Assembly: GCF_010974945.1 (NCBI RefSeq)
Contig: NZ_JAAIVB010000085.1
Location: forward strand, 217,913-281,912
Reading direction: 5' to 3'
Source: Noviherbaspirillum galbum
GTDB lineage: Bacteria > Pseudomonadota > Gammaproteobacteria > Burkholderiales > Burkholderiaceae_D
Length of the DNA stretch: 64,000 nucleotides
Part shown: positions 34,050 through 42,817 of the stretch, one piece after another
Layout of the letters: every line of letters starts with the position of its first letter
Position numbering within the stretch: the stretch's first letter is position 1
Translations under genes and position numbers: made by a program
The notes under the pieces: generated by a model
Told to the model about the DNA's origin: nothing
The model's database searches: none
The model's input: the letters and a program-made list of their open reading frames with translations, nothing else

Positions 34050-35810
34050 ATGATTGCAGCAAGTAATCTGGATCGCGGTGATGCGCATGGTGCCGGCATG
34101 TCGATCCTCGGGAAGCTACGGATCAGTACCAGCCTGACGGTCGTACTGGTGTTGTTCGTGGTATTCATGGGCGCCAGCAACTTCGTGTCATGGAATGGCC
34201 TTCGCCATACCGCCGATTCAGTTCAGCGCTTGAGTGCCGTGACGGACGAGGTGCAGGCTGTCAATGGCGCCTTCGCCGCGACGCAGCGCGCCCGCGTCTC
34301 GCTGGCGGGCGCCCAGAGCGCCGCGCGCGTAGGCAACGAAGCTGTGGCCAAGGATTTAATGAAGACGGTCGGCACGCGCCTGGAGCAAGGGCAGAAACTG
34401 ATTAACAGCTTTGCGCAGATGCCCAGTATCGATCCGGAAGACCAGGACCTGGCGAAAAAGCTGGTATCGACGTACGAAGCCCTCAATGACAGCGTCAAGG
34501 CTGAGCAGAAAGCGGTGATCGCCGGCGATACAGTCGCATACGATCAGATCAGCTCCGTGAAAAGCATCGCCGCCTCGCGCGCATTCAATACCGAGCTGGA
34601 GAAGTTTTCCAAGCAGGCGACGGCCCGCGGCGATGAGGCTCAAGCCGCCGCCGGCAACACATTTGGCCGCCTGCAGACCGTCATCATCGCCGGCATGGTG
34701 CTTGCCCTGCTGGTGGCCGGACTGGCACGCTGGGCGCTGAGCCGCATTGTTCAGCGACCGTTATCGGAAGTGGGCGCGCATCTCGACCGCATGGCGAGCG
34801 GCGACCTGACCTCCAGCATCGACCACGATTCCAGTAACGAGATCGGCATGCTCTTCGCAGCCACGAAACGTATGCAGGAAAGCCTGACCCGGGTCATCGG
34901 CACGGTGCATGTCTCGGCCGAATCGGTCAGCGCTGCCTCGAAACAGATCGCGACGGGCAATGCTGACTTGTCGGCGCGCACCGAATCGCAGGCCGGCTCG
35001 CTGGAAGAAACCGCGTCGTCGATGGAAGAGCTGACCTCGACCGTCAAGCAGAATGCCGAAAATGCCAGACAGGCGAATCAGCTGGCATCCACGGCGTCCG
35101 AAGTGGCCGTTAGGGGCGGGCATGTGGTGTCCGAGGTGGTCGACATGATGGGGTCGATCAATGCGTCGTCAAAAAAGATCGTCGATATCATCAGCGTCAT
35201 CGACGGCATCGCGTTTCAGACAAATATTCTTGCGCTGAACGCAGCGGTCGAAGCGGCGCGCGCCGGCGAACAGGGCAAGGGCTTCGCCGTCGTGGCAACC
35301 GAGGTCCGCAGCCTGGCCCAACGCTCCGCGTCCGCCGCGAAGGAAATCAAGTCGTTGATCAGCGACTCGGTCGGCAAGGTGGAGTCGGGCTCGAAGCTGG
35401 TCGATCAGGCTGGCGCGACGATGGATGAAATCGTCCGCAGTATCCGGCGCGTGACCGACATCATGGCGGAAATTACCGACGCCAGCGCCGAGCAGGGCGC
35501 CGGAATCGAACAGGTGAATCACGCGATTGCCGAGATGGACAACGCCACCCAGCAGAATGCCGCCCTGGTGGAAGAAGCGGCGGCAGCGGCGCAAGCCATG
35601 CAGGACCAGGCTGCGACGCTGGTGCAGACGGTAAACGTCTTCAAGCTGAGCGGTATGCCGCAGCTAACGAGGCTACCCGCTCCGCGCGAATCGGTGAAGC
35701 AGGGAGCGATTCCTTCGGTGCGCAAGGCCTCATCCGCCAGGGTTGCCGCACCTGCCAGGAAAGTGCCTGCGGTGCAGGCGGTCCGTGGCGGTGATTGGGA
35801 AGAATTCTGA
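34050..35810 (+). CDS. methyl-accepting chemotaxis protein
   Basis: 586 aa; GGAGAG lies just before ATG 34050. Membrane segments at residues about 27-47 and 210-230 enclose a helical four-helix-bundle sensor domain. HAMP linker (RPLSEVGAHLDRMASGDLTS) follows, then the signalling domain with the invariant hairpin IDGIAFQTNILALNAAVEAA and RAGEQGKGFAVVATEVRSLA. The C-terminus ends GDWEEF, a CheR/CheB-docking pentapeptide like the enteric NWETF, so it is probably a high-abundance, self-adapting receptor. Ligand unknown. No che genes nearby. Confidence 0.93.
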   Translation: MIAASNLDRGDAHGAGMSILGKLRISTSLTVVLVLFVVFMGASNFVSWNGLRHTADSVQRLSAVTDEVQAVNGAFAATQRARVSLAGAQSAARVGNEAVAKDLMKTVGTRLEQGQKLINSFAQMPSIDPEDQDLAKKLVSTYEALNDSVKAEQKAVIAGDTVAYDQISSVKSIAASRAFNTELEKFSKQATARGDEAQAAAGNTFGRLQTVIIAGMVLALLVAGLARWALSRIVQRPLSEVGAHLDRMASGDLTSSIDHDSSNEIGMLFAATKRMQESLTRVIGTVHVSAESVSAASKQIATGNADLSARTESQAGSLEETASSMEELTSTVKQNAENARQANQLASTASEVAVRGGHVVSEVVDMMGSINASSKKIVDIISVIDGIAFQTNILALNAAVEAARAGEQGKGFAVVATEVRSLAQRSASAAKEIKSLISDSVGKVESGSKLVDQAGATMDEIVRSIRRVTDIMAEITDASAEQGAGIEQVNHAIAEMDNATQQNAALVEEAAAAAQAMQDQAATLVQTVNVFKLSGMPQLTRLPAPRESVKQGAIPSVRKASSARVAAPARKVPAVQAVRGGDWEEF

Positions 35811-35814
35811 CCGA

Positions 35815-35838
35815 GCGCGGCAAGCGGATATGCCGCGC
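35815..35838 (+). terminator. hairpin after the chemoreceptor gene
   Basis: GCGCGGCA / TGCCGCGC, 8-bp perfect stem starting five bases past the stop; no T-tract. Confidence 0.5.
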
Positions 35839-36098
35839 CGGGGCCGCAACTGTCCGAGGGCGCGGGGCAGCGAGGCGAAAAAAAAGCCCACTGGCCTTGC
35901 GGCTCGCGGGCTGAATCCAATTCAAGGAGAGTTGGAGGAGACAGGAGGAACTTTAATGCGTCGCAGCATATTTTTCTAATTTATTTTGGCGATAAGCTTA
36001 TATAAAGAAGTGATATAACTTGAAGGTGGCGGGAAAAAGCTTGCCGCGCGGAGACTTCATGCCGGCTACAATGCCGCAACCCGATCAAGCTCGCCCCC

Positions 36099-37019
36099 AT
36101 GGACCTGTCCCGCGTCGACCTCAATCTCTTCATCGTCTTTGAAGCCATCTTCACGCTTGGCAGCATCACGGCTGCCGGGCGGAAGCTGCACCTGTCGCAG
36201 TCGGCGGTCAGCCATGCGCTGGCGCGGCTCCGGCAGTTGTTCGACGATCCTCTGTTCGAGCGCAACAGCCGCGGTATGGCGCCCACGCCGCTGGCACGCA
36301 TCCTGATCGTCGACGTGCGCAACGCCCTGCAGAGCATGGAATGCACACTGCAAAAGACGGCGCGTTTCGACTTGTCCACCACCAGGCGCCACTTCGCGAT
36401 CGCAATGGGCGACCCCTTCGATTCGTTGCTGCTTCCGCCGCTGCTGCGGCGCATCGGGCCGGCCGCGCCCGGCATCTCGATCGAGGCCATCTACAGCGAC
36501 CGGCGCCGGGTCGAACCCGCGCTGCTGGACGGCTCGCTCGACATGGCGATCGACGTGCTGATATCGACGTCGCCAGACGTCGTGCATGCGCCGGTGCTAT
36601 CCGAGCCGCTGGTCGTGCTGGCGCGCCAGGGTCATCCCGACATCGACGGCAGCGTCGACCTGGACACCTACCTGAAGCAGGCGCATGTCCAGGTGTCGTC
36701 GCGGCGCCGCGGCCTGAGCATCGAAGACATCAGCTTGAGCCGCGCAGGCATGACGCGGCAGGTGCGGGTCAGGTGCCAGCGGTATGCCGCCGCTTGCCGC
36801 ATCGTGAGCGAAACCGACATGCTGACCACGATGCCGGCCTGCTTTGCCAGGATCGCCAACCAGGCGATGCAGAACCAGGTCTTGCCCGCGCCTTTCCCGT
36901 CCCTGCGCCTGGAGTTGTTCCTGTACTGGCATGTCCGCAGTGACAACGACGCGGCGGCGCGCTGGCTGCGCGAGCAGATCCTCGCTTGCATGGCCCCGCC
37001 ACAGGAGCCGCAGCACTGA
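36099..37019 (+). CDS. LysR family transcriptional regulator
   Basis: 306 aa. The N-terminal HTH is LNLFIVFEAIFTLGSITAAG followed by RKLHLSQSAVSHALARLRQL and FDDPLFERNSRGM, as in NodD/SyrM-type LysR proteins. The effector domain follows (FAIAMGDPFDSLLLPPLLRR). It lies upstream of and on the same strand as the acyl-CoA ligase/selenoprotein operon and is the likely local regulator. A 14-bp sequence shared with the palindrome at 9722 sits 130 bp upstream of it. Confidence 0.9.
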   Translation: MDLSRVDLNLFIVFEAIFTLGSITAAGRKLHLSQSAVSHALARLRQLFDDPLFERNSRGMAPTPLARILIVDVRNALQSMECTLQKTARFDLSTTRRHFAIAMGDPFDSLLLPPLLRRIGPAAPGISIEAIYSDRRRVEPALLDGSLDMAIDVLISTSPDVVHAPVLSEPLVVLARQGHPDIDGSVDLDTYLKQAHVQVSSRRRGLSIEDISLSRAGMTRQVRVRCQRYAAACRIVSETDMLTTMPACFARIANQAMQNQVLPAPFPSLRLELFLYWHVRSDNDAAARWLREQILACMAPPQEPQH

Positions 37020-37195
37020 TCGCCGCCTGGTTTACGTTGCTGTCATGCACCGCGTGCATAGTCTCTCATCGAGCAAAATCATTGGATTCATTTCTGTCGG
37101 CATTTTAAGCTGTACGCGGTTGATGCAAACTAGACAATGACGCCGATGCCGGGCCTGTTTGATTGGCGGGCGCGACAATGCCGAGAGAGGACGCA

Positions 37196-38902
37196 GTGAC
37201 AACCCCCGACTTACCCTGGATCAAGTCGTATCCGCCAGGTATTCCCTGGAATGCGAAGATCGATATGCTGCCCGTTCATCATCTGCTGGACGATGCGGCG
37301 GCGCGCGCGCCGGACCGGCATGCCATCGAATTCCAGGGCAAGGCCTACACCTACGCGCAGCTGCATGAATGCGTGCAGCGCTTCGCCGCCGGCCTGCAAT
37401 CATTGGGCGTCGGGCCGGGCATCAAGGTCGGTCTCTACCTCCCCAATTCGCCGCATTACGCCATCGCATTCTTCGCGGTTTTGAAGGCGGGCGGGACCGT
37501 GGTGAACTATTCGCCGCTGGATGCCGGCGCGGTGCTGGCACACAAGATCGCTGACAGCGAAACCGACATTATCGTCACTCTCGACCTCGAATCGCTGTAT
37601 CCGCTCATGAACAAGCTGCTAGGCAGCACGCGCCTGAAGACCCTCGTCGTCGGCAACATGGGCGAAGTCTCCGGCGCGCCGGACAAGGTGCAGGCGGAGT
37701 TGCGCAGCCAGGGGCAGTTGTGCGACGTGGCCTGGGACGCGCAGCGCATCGCGTTCGCCAGCTTGCTTGACAACGACGGCTTGTGCGCACCGGTTGCGCC
37801 AATCGACTTGCACGATACCATCGCCGTGCTGCAGTACACCGGCGGCACGACCGGCCTGCCCAAGGGCGCCATGCTTTCGCATGGCAACCTGTCGGCCGGA
37901 TGCAGCCAGGCCGTGCAAAACCTGTCCGGCGGCACAGGCCTGCAGGACGGCCGGGAGACTTTCCTTGCCGTCCTGCCGCTGTTTCACATCTACGCGCTGA
38001 CCTTCAACCTGCTGCTCGGCGTGCGCCTGGCAGCGACGCTGGTGCTGCATGCGCGTTTCGATCCGGCGGCGGCGATCCGCGACCTGGCCGAGAAGCGCGT
38101 GACGGTGTTTTTCGGCGTGCCCACCATGTTTACCGCCATCAACATGTTTCCCGGCGTCGAAGGCAATGATTTTTCTTCGCTGAAGCTCAGCAATTCCGGC
38201 GGCGCGCCGCTGCCGGTCGAGGTGCATGAACGCTATGAAGCGCTGACCGGTTGCAAGCTGCAGGAAGGCTGGGGCATGACCGAGATCTGCGGCGTCGGCA
38301 CCAATACGCCGATGCAGCGCCGTCATAAGATCGGTTCCTGCGGCGTGCCCTTGCCCGGCATCACGATCCGTTTCATCAGCGTCGATGATCCGGGAAAGCC
38401 GGTAGCCTACGGTCGGCAGGGCGAAATCTGCATCGCCGGCCCGAACGTGATGACGGGTTACTGGAAAAAACCCGAGGCGACTGCCGAAGCCATGACCCCT
38501 GACGGCTTCCTGCGTACCGGCGATGTCGGCTACATGGACGACGATGGATTCATGTGGATTGTCGACCGCATCAAGGACATGATTCTTTGCAGCGGCTACA
38601 ACGTATATCCGCGTAATATCGAGGAAGCGATCTACAAGCATCCGTCGGTGGCCGAAGTACTGGTGGTCGGTGTGCCCGATGCCTATCGCGGCGAGGCGCC
38701 CAAAGCATTCATCACGCTGAAGCAGGGTGCACCCTCCTTCACGCTCGACGAACTAAAAGGTTTTCTGAAAGACAGCCTTGGCAAGCATGAAATGGTGCAG
38801 GCCTTGGAATTCCGGGTCAGTCTGCCGAAAACCGCGGTTGGCAAGTTGTCCAGGAAAGAATTGCAGGATGAAGAAAAGAGGAGGGTGGCATCGTCCGCCT
38901 GA
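37196..38902 (+). CDS. acyl-CoA synthetase (AMP-forming, FadD-like)
   Basis: 568 aa from GTG 37196, chosen because AGAGAGGA sits five bases upstream and VTTPDLPWIKSYPPGIPW is the family N-terminus; ATG 37178 is the alternative. ANL-superfamily motifs: LQYTGGTTGLPKGAMLSHGN (P-loop), EGWGMTEICGVG (A5), QGEICIAGPNVMTGYWKKPE, FLRTGDVGYMDDDGFMWIVD (A7/A8) and PKTAVGKLSRKEL (A10 Lys). It activates a carboxylic acid with ATP and CoA. First enzyme gene of the selenoprotein operon, which hints at catabolism of a carboxylic acid. Confidence 0.9.
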   Translation: MTTPDLPWIKSYPPGIPWNAKIDMLPVHHLLDDAAARAPDRHAIEFQGKAYTYAQLHECVQRFAAGLQSLGVGPGIKVGLYLPNSPHYAIAFFAVLKAGGTVVNYSPLDAGAVLAHKIADSETDIIVTLDLESLYPLMNKLLGSTRLKTLVVGNMGEVSGAPDKVQAELRSQGQLCDVAWDAQRIAFASLLDNDGLCAPVAPIDLHDTIAVLQYTGGTTGLPKGAMLSHGNLSAGCSQAVQNLSGGTGLQDGRETFLAVLPLFHIYALTFNLLLGVRLAATLVLHARFDPAAAIRDLAEKRVTVFFGVPTMFTAINMFPGVEGNDFSSLKLSNSGGAPLPVEVHERYEALTGCKLQEGWGMTEICGVGTNTPMQRRHKIGSCGVPLPGITIRFISVDDPGKPVAYGRQGEICIAGPNVMTGYWKKPEATAEAMTPDGFLRTGDVGYMDDDGFMWIVDRIKDMILCSGYNVYPRNIEEAIYKHPSVAEVLVVGVPDAYRGEAPKAFITLKQGAPSFTLDELKGFLKDSLGKHEMVQALEFRVSLPKTAVGKLSRKELQDEEKRRVASSA

Positions 38903-38948
38903 CTCCCGAACGCTACCCAAACCAGAAGAAGAATCAAAGGAGAAAGAC

Positions 38949-40196
38949 ATGACTCGTCCCCTGACCCTGCTCGCCTGCACGGCGGCCTTCGCCGCCGCAA
39001 TCGCCGCCCCGGCGTCCGCCGAAACCGTGAAGATCGCCTTCATCGATGCCTTGTCCGGCGCCTTCGCGCCGCCCGGCCAGACGGCGCTGAAAAGCTTCCA
39101 GATGCTGGCCGAGATCGCCAGCCAGCAGAAGTGGGCCGGCCCCGGCAACACTATCGAAGTGGTCGGCTTCGACGGCAAGGGCAGCCCGCAGGAATCGCTC
39201 AACCAGTTGAAGACGGTGATCGACCAGGGCTATCACTACATCACGCAAGGCGGCGGCTCCGGCGTCGCGCTGGCCCTGGTGGACGGCATCAACAAGCACA
39301 ATGAGCGCAACCCGGGCAAGGAAGTCGTCTACCTCGACTTCGCCGCGCTCGACCCGGACCTGACCAACAGCAAGTGCAGCTTCTGGCATTTCCGTTTCGA
39401 GCCCAACTCCGACATGCGCATGGAGGCGCTGACCAGCTACATGGCGGCGGACCAGAACGTCAAGAAGGTGTACATCCTCGGCCAGAACTATGCGCTTGGC
39501 CACCAGGTCAGCCGCGCGGCGAAGGAGTACCTCAAGCGCAAGCGTCCCGACATCCAGATCGTCGGCGACGACCTGCACCCGATCGCCACGGTCAAGGATT
39601 TTTCGCCTTACATCACCAAGATTAAGGCTTCGGGGGCGGATTCGGTGGTCACCGGCAACTGGGGCAACGACCTGGCGCTGCTGATCAAGGCGGCCAAGGA
39701 CGCCGACCTGAAGGTCAACTTCTACACCTACACCGCCTACACCACCGGCGTGCCGACGGCGATGGGCGCGGCCGGTGCCGACCGCGTGAAAAACGTCAGC
39801 AACTGGAACATCAATAATGAAACCTTTGCCGGCAAGGAAGTCGCCGAGGCATTCAAGAAGAAGTACAACGAAGACTACTGGCTGATGTCGAGCCACAGCG
39901 CCATCGCGATGCTGTCGCGCGCCATCAAGGAAACCGGCACGGCCGACCCGGTCAAGGTCGCGTACGCGATGGAAGGCATGACCATCAAGAGCTTCAATGG
40001 CGACGTGGAAATGCGCAAGGCCGACCACCAGGCGCAACAGCCGATATACTTGGCGACGTGGTCCAAGGTCAATGGCAAGGACGTGAAATACGACCAGGAA
40101 AACACCGGCTACGGCTGGAAGACCGAAAAGAAAATCGGGACTTATGTCGCAGCGCAGCCGACGTCGTGCGAAATGAAGCGTCCCAATAAATCCTGA
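38949..40196 (+). CDS. periplasmic substrate-binding protein (Liv-type)
   Basis: 415 aa; AAGGAG precedes ATG 38949. Signal peptide MTRPLTLLACTAAFAAAIAA, cleavage near ASA-ET. Type I binding fold: VKIAFIDALSGAFAPPGQTA, then SLNQLKTVIDQGYHYITQGG and VKKVYILGQNYALGHQVSRA, TVKDFSPYITKIKASGADSV. No permease or ATPase genes accompany it, so it must share a transporter encoded elsewhere or act as an orphan receptor. It is 46 bp after the ligase gene. Confidence 0.9.
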   Translation: MTRPLTLLACTAAFAAAIAAPASAETVKIAFIDALSGAFAPPGQTALKSFQMLAEIASQQKWAGPGNTIEVVGFDGKGSPQESLNQLKTVIDQGYHYITQGGGSGVALALVDGINKHNERNPGKEVVYLDFAALDPDLTNSKCSFWHFRFEPNSDMRMEALTSYMAADQNVKKVYILGQNYALGHQVSRAAKEYLKRKRPDIQIVGDDLHPIATVKDFSPYITKIKASGADSVVTGNWGNDLALLIKAAKDADLKVNFYTYTAYTTGVPTAMGAAGADRVKNVSNWNINNETFAGKEVAEAFKKKYNEDYWLMSSHSAIAMLSRAIKETGTADPVKVAYAMEGMTIKSFNGDVEMRKADHQAQQPIYLATWSKVNGKDVKYDQENTGYGWKTEKKIGTYVAAQPTSCEMKRPNKS

Positions 40197-40222
40197 GCGC
40201 GGCCCCTGCCGGCGGAGACAAG

Positions 40223-40849
40223 ATGATCGTCGTTCACCACCTGAACAATTCGCGCTCGCAGCGCATCCTGTGGCTGCTGGAAGAGCTCGCGCTTCCCTAT
40301 GAGATCGTGCACTACCAGCGCGATCCGGTCACGCGCCTGGCTCCGCCCGAACTGAAGGCGGTGCATCCGCTCGGCAAGTCGCCGGTCATTACCGATGACG
40401 GGCTGGTCGTCGCCGAATCGGGCGCCATCATCGAGTACCTGGTGCGCAAGTACGGCAACGGCCGCCTGGCGCCGGCCGCCGATTCGCCGGACTACATCCA
40501 GTATTTGCAGTGGATGCATTTCGCCGAAGGTTCAGCCATGCTGCCGATGCTGCTGGCCTTGTATGTGGGGCGGCTGGGCGATGCCGGCGCACCACTCAAG
40601 CCGCGCATCACCAGCGAGATCGACAACCACCTGTCGTACCTCGATGCGCAACTGGGGCAAAAGGATTTCCTGCTGGGCGCGGAATTGTCGGCGGCCGACA
40701 TCCAGGTCAGCTTCGTGGTGGAAGCGGCGGATGCGCGCAACCTGCTGGACCGCTACGTGAACCTCAGCCATTACGCCGCCCGCATCCATGCGCGTCCCGC
40801 CTACCTGCGCGCGCTGGAGCGCGGCGGACCGTACCGCCTGGGAGCTTGA
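40223..40849 (+). CDS. glutathione S-transferase
   Basis: 208 aa. The N-terminal thioredoxin-like domain (MIVVHHLNNSRSQRILWLLE) has Ser in the catalytic NNSRSQR position; GKSPVITDDGLVVAESGAII binds the glutathione gamma-Glu. The all-alpha C-terminal domain ends with FLLGAELSAADIQVSFVVEA. Twenty-six bases after the binding-protein gene, and one base before the thioredoxin-fold gene. It probably conjugates or dehalogenates an electrophilic substrate; whether it acts with the selenoprotein is unknown. Confidence 0.88.
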   Translation: MIVVHHLNNSRSQRILWLLEELALPYEIVHYQRDPVTRLAPPELKAVHPLGKSPVITDDGLVVAESGAIIEYLVRKYGNGRLAPAADSPDYIQYLQWMHFAEGSAMLPMLLALYVGRLGDAGAPLKPRITSEIDNHLSYLDAQLGQKDFLLGAELSAADIQVSFVVEAADARNLLDRYVNLSHYAARIHARPAYLRALERGGPYRLGA

Positions 40850-40850
40850 G

Positions 40851-42284
40851 ATGACTCCCGTGCAGGATGGACTCATCGTCATCGCCAAGCGCGAATGCCC
40901 GACCTGCCTGCTGGTCGAGCCGCTGCTGCGCCAGATTGCGGGGACGACGCCGCTCGCCGTCTACATCCAGGACGATCCGGCCTATGCGGCGGACGTGCCG
41001 GGCGCGGTGCTGGACGACACGCTCGAGCATTCCTACCGGCTCAACACCGAGATCGTTCCCACCCTGATCCGCATGGAAGCAGGGCGGGAAGTCGAACGTA
41101 CCTATGGCTGGCATCGCGACGATTGGCGGCGCCTGACCGGTCAGCCCGACCTCGGGGAAGGTTTGCCGGCAGTTCGGCCGGGATGCGGTTCGAAGACGCT
41201 GGAGCCCGGTGTGGCGGAAGAGCTGGCGGTGCGCTTCGGCAAGGTCAGCTTCGGTGCGCGCGCCGTCGAAATCGCCGGTTCCGAAGACCTGATGGAAGTC
41301 TGCTTCGAGCGCGGCTGGACCGATGGCTTGCCGGTGGTTCCGCCCACGCGCGAGCGCGTGCTGCGCATGCTGGCGGGCACCACACGGGCACCCGATGAGG
41401 TGATCGGCATGGTCCCACCCGACCTCGTGGAATGCACGGTCGAGAAGGTTGCCATCAATGCCGTCATGGCCGGCTGCAAGCCGGAATATCTGCCTATCGT
41501 GCTGGCCGCCGTCGAAGCGGCGCTGATCGATGAATTCGGCATGCATGGCGTGCTGTGCACCACCATGTTCGCCAGTCCGCTGGTGATCGTGAACGGCCCG
41601 ATGGCGAAGGCGGTCGGCATGAATTCCGGCGTCAATGCGCTGGGGCAGGGGAATCGTGCCAACGCCACGATCGGCCGCGCCCTGCAGCTGGTGATCCGCA
41701 ACGTCGGCGGCGGCCGCCCCGGCGAGCTCGACCGTGCCACGCTCGGCACGCCGGGCAAATACACCTTCTGCTTTGCCGAGGCCGAGGACAGCGCGTGGGA
41801 CAGCCTGGCCGTCGAGCGCGGCTTCACGCGTGGGCAATCGACCGTCACGCTGTTCGCGGGCGAGGGCGTGCAAGGCATCGTCGACCAGAAATCCCGCACG
41901 CCGGAATCGCTGGCGCGCAGCTTTGCGCTCGCGCTGCGCGCGGTCGACCATCCCAAGCTGGCGATGGCGGGCGATGCGCTGCTGGTGGTATCGCCCGAAC
42001 ACAGCCGCGTATTCATCGAGGCCGGCTGGAGCAAGTCGCGCCTGCGGGAGGAACTGGAGCGACTGCTGCAATTGCCGGGCAGCGAAATGGTTGTCGGCGC
42101 GGGCGGCATCACCGAAGGATTGCCTGCCGCCATGGCTGGCGCGACGGTGCCCAAGTTCCGGCCCGGTGGCTTGCTGATCGTACGCGCTGGCGGCACCGCC
42201 GGCCTGTTTTCCGCCGTGATCGCCGGCTGGGCCGCTTCCGGCCCGGTCGGCTCCACCCCTGTTACCAAGGAGATTCGTTCGTGA
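40851..42284 (+). CDS. thioredoxin-fold plus WTDGLPVVPPT-domain protein, partner of the selenoprotein
   Basis: 477 aa. Residues 5-95 are thioredoxin-like: LIVIAKRECPTC with Cys16/Cys19, and NTEIVPT with a cis-Pro at 70. The larger C-terminal domain begins near residue 140 (DLMEVCFERGWTDGLPVVPP) and has KVAINAVMAGCKPEYLPIVL, GVLCTTMFASPLVIVNGPMA and GMNSGVNALGQGNRANATIG. An extra PGCGSKTLEPG loop lies between. I know this domain only as an uncharacterised protein found beside UGSC-type genes. Its stop overlaps the GTG of the selenoprotein gene by 4 bp, so the two are translationally coupled and probably form one enzyme. Confidence 0.75.
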   Translation: MTPVQDGLIVIAKRECPTCLLVEPLLRQIAGTTPLAVYIQDDPAYAADVPGAVLDDTLEHSYRLNTEIVPTLIRMEAGREVERTYGWHRDDWRRLTGQPDLGEGLPAVRPGCGSKTLEPGVAEELAVRFGKVSFGARAVEIAGSEDLMEVCFERGWTDGLPVVPPTRERVLRMLAGTTRAPDEVIGMVPPDLVECTVEKVAINAVMAGCKPEYLPIVLAAVEAALIDEFGMHGVLCTTMFASPLVIVNGPMAKAVGMNSGVNALGQGNRANATIGRALQLVIRNVGGGRPGELDRATLGTPGKYTFCFAEAEDSAWDSLAVERGFTRGQSTVTLFAGEGVQGIVDQKSRTPESLARSFALALRAVDHPKLAMAGDALLVVSPEHSRVFIEAGWSKSRLREELERLLQLPGSEMVVGAGGITEGLPAAMAGATVPKFRPGGLLIVRAGGTAGLFSAVIAGWAASGPVGSTPVTKEIRS

Positions 42285-42805
42285 AAGAACCAAGCATCCT
42301 GCTCGACCCCACAGCCGAGCGTTCCCCCGCCATGCGCGCGCTGCTGGCGCGGCCGGCATCGCTCGACGGCCTGACGGTCGGCATCCTCGACATTTCCAAG
42401 GCGCGCGGCAACGTCTTCCTCGACCGCATCGATGAACGGCTCGCAGCGCTCGGCATCGGCGTCAAACGCTACCGCAAGCCGACGTTCACGCGCGTCGCGC
42501 CCACCGCGCTCAAGCAACAGATCGCGGCGGAATGCGACGTCGTCATCGAAGGACTGGCTGACTGAGGGTCTTGCACGTCGTGCTGTATGCATGACATTGC
42601 AGACCTCGAAAGTCGAGGCGTTCCAGGAGTAGCGATTGCATCTACCGAATTCGTGCAGGCAGCAACGCTGCAGTCCAAGGTGCTCGGTTTCGATCCGGCG
42701 ATGGTGTTCGTGCGCCATCCGATACAGGATCGTACCGACGACGAACTGCGCGCGCTCGCCGACCAGGCGGTTGAGCAGATCCTGCGGGGAATCACCGCGC
42801 CCTGA
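42281..42805 (+). CDS. UGSC family selenoprotein (UGA = selenocysteine at 42563)
   Basis: 174 aa from GTG 42281, with AAGGAG nine bases upstream. TGA at 42563-42565 is codon 95, and the frame continues for 79 codons to TGA 42803. Around it the protein reads VVIEGLAD-U-GSCTSCCMHDIAD, the exact U-G-S-C motif, with three more Cys within seven residues. Both halves are ordinary protein: LTVGILDISKARGNVFLDRI before, and LESRGVPGVAIASTEFVQAA after. A hairpin follows the UGA directly, and selA, selB and tRNA-Sec genes come next. Function unknown; redox or reductive-cleavage chemistry is plausible. Standard gene calling ends the protein at 42565 and may call a false second gene from ATG 42587. Confidence 0.92.
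42564..42607 (+). promoter_or_regulatory. bacterial SECIS-like hairpin
   Basis: The lower stem pairs GAGG-TCT-GCA (42564-42575, with G42568 and T42572 bulged) with TGCAGACCTC (42598-42607). The upper stem pairs GTCGTGC (42577-42583) with GCATGAC (42589-42595), one G-U. Loop TGTAT. It lies inside the coding frame directly after the UGA, as bacterial SECIS elements do. Confidence 0.8.
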
Positions 42806-42817
42806 CACGGGTGCCGC

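Noticed and set aside
42563..42565. TGA as a true stop, giving two small genes (42281-42565 and one from ATG 42587)
   Set aside because: The second start lies inside a SECIS-like hairpin and has no ribosome site; the joined frame gives the UGSC motif, and the Sec machinery is adjacent.
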